Shown here piece by piece: positions 63,955-64,000 of a stretch of DNA of 64,000 bases. Position 1 is the first letter of the stretch. Each line of letters begins with the position of its first letter. Both the position numbers and the translations under genes were made by a program. Origin of the DNA: Butyrivibrio sp. MC2021 (GTDB taxonomy: Bacteria > Bacillota > Clostridia > Lachnospirales > Lachnospiraceae); the NCBI RefSeq assembly GCF_000621605.1, contig NZ_JHXX01000010.1, forward strand, positions 62,001-126,000, written 5' to 3'. Below the pieces are notes generated by a model that saw only the letters and a list, made by a program, of their open reading frames with translations, was not told the origin of the DNA and ran no database searches.

Positions 63955-63983
63955 GAACATTCCGCACTTCGTGCTCCATGTTC
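63955..63983. repeat. Palindrome near the window end
   Basis: GAACAT and ATGTTC arms enclose a GCACTTCGTGC core. The flanking GATTGC/ACTCGAT (63923-63945) region carries another short hairpin. It shares the ACAT...GGAATGTT edge style with the palindrome at 41870-41920. Confidence 0.55.
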
Positions 63984-64000
63984 TTACAACCGGCAAATGA

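Overview
The window looks like a chromosomal segment of a Lachnospiraceae bacterium, most likely Butyrivibrio or a close relative. This is an inference from gene content and style: extracytoplasmic and lipoprotein glycosidases (GH16 lichenase with a ricin-type lectin domain, GH43, a GH9-like protein), a CE1-type esterase, Gram-positive NlpC/P60 and lipoprotein signals, strong AGGAGG ribosome binding sites, PyrK/PyrD-type dihydroorotate dehydrogenase, and a perfect sigma-28 promoter fitting a motile organism. No rRNA, tRNA, insertion sequence or prophage was recognised. Most genes lie on the minus strand.

Layout. 1-308: start of a polysaccharide deacetylase gene, a gene remnant and a terminator. 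306-6623 (locus A): a three-gene phosphorelay operon made of a membrane hybrid kinase, a giant hybrid kinase carrying an internal DegV (FakB-like lipid-binding) domain and a C-terminal HPt domain, and a two-domain response regulator. 6778-13648: a CPBP-like membrane protein, a stand-alone HPt protein, a solute-binding lipoprotein translationally coupled to a Cache-type hybrid kinase, and a zinc-metallopeptidase-like lipoprotein. 13861-16533: a repeat-bearing lipoprotein, a Nudix-GNAT fusion and a PD-(D/E)XK-like protein. 16562-17403: gene-free and rich in repeats, including a five-unit array with a 63-64 bp period. 17422-34883: housekeeping genes (guaA, esterase, P60 hydrolase, asnS, a trigger-factor-like lipoprotein, ispE, pyrC-pyrK-pyrD, plsC, ddl, a murF-like gene). 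35133-42164: GH9-like lipoprotein, aconitase-family hydratase, solute-binding lipoprotein, tadA, an Rrf2 regulator and the SRP RNA. 42217-51185 (locus B): a paralogue of locus A with the same kinase, DegV-kinase and regulator order, plus an inserted AGCS amino-acid/sodium symporter and an upstream CdaR/PucR-type regulator. 51186-64000: a long hairpin element, an orphan MsmK-type ABC ATPase, a YesL-family protein, lipase, metG, SEC-C-tagged map, a 5'-nucleotidase-like phosphoesterase, a methyltransferase, GH43 and GH16.

The most unusual system is the pair of paralogous phosphorelay cassettes. Each contains a kinase in which a DegV domain sits between the receiver and HPt domains. All phosphorelay parts are present: H-box, receiver Asp, HPt His and an output-less two-domain response regulator. 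A third kinase and a free HPt protein between 7.6 and 12 kb could cross-connect with them. The DegV domain suggests, by inference only, that an acyl-chain or lipid signal is sensed inside the cell. Two solute-binding proteins have no permease nearby, and a separate MsmK-type ATPase could energise remote permeases.
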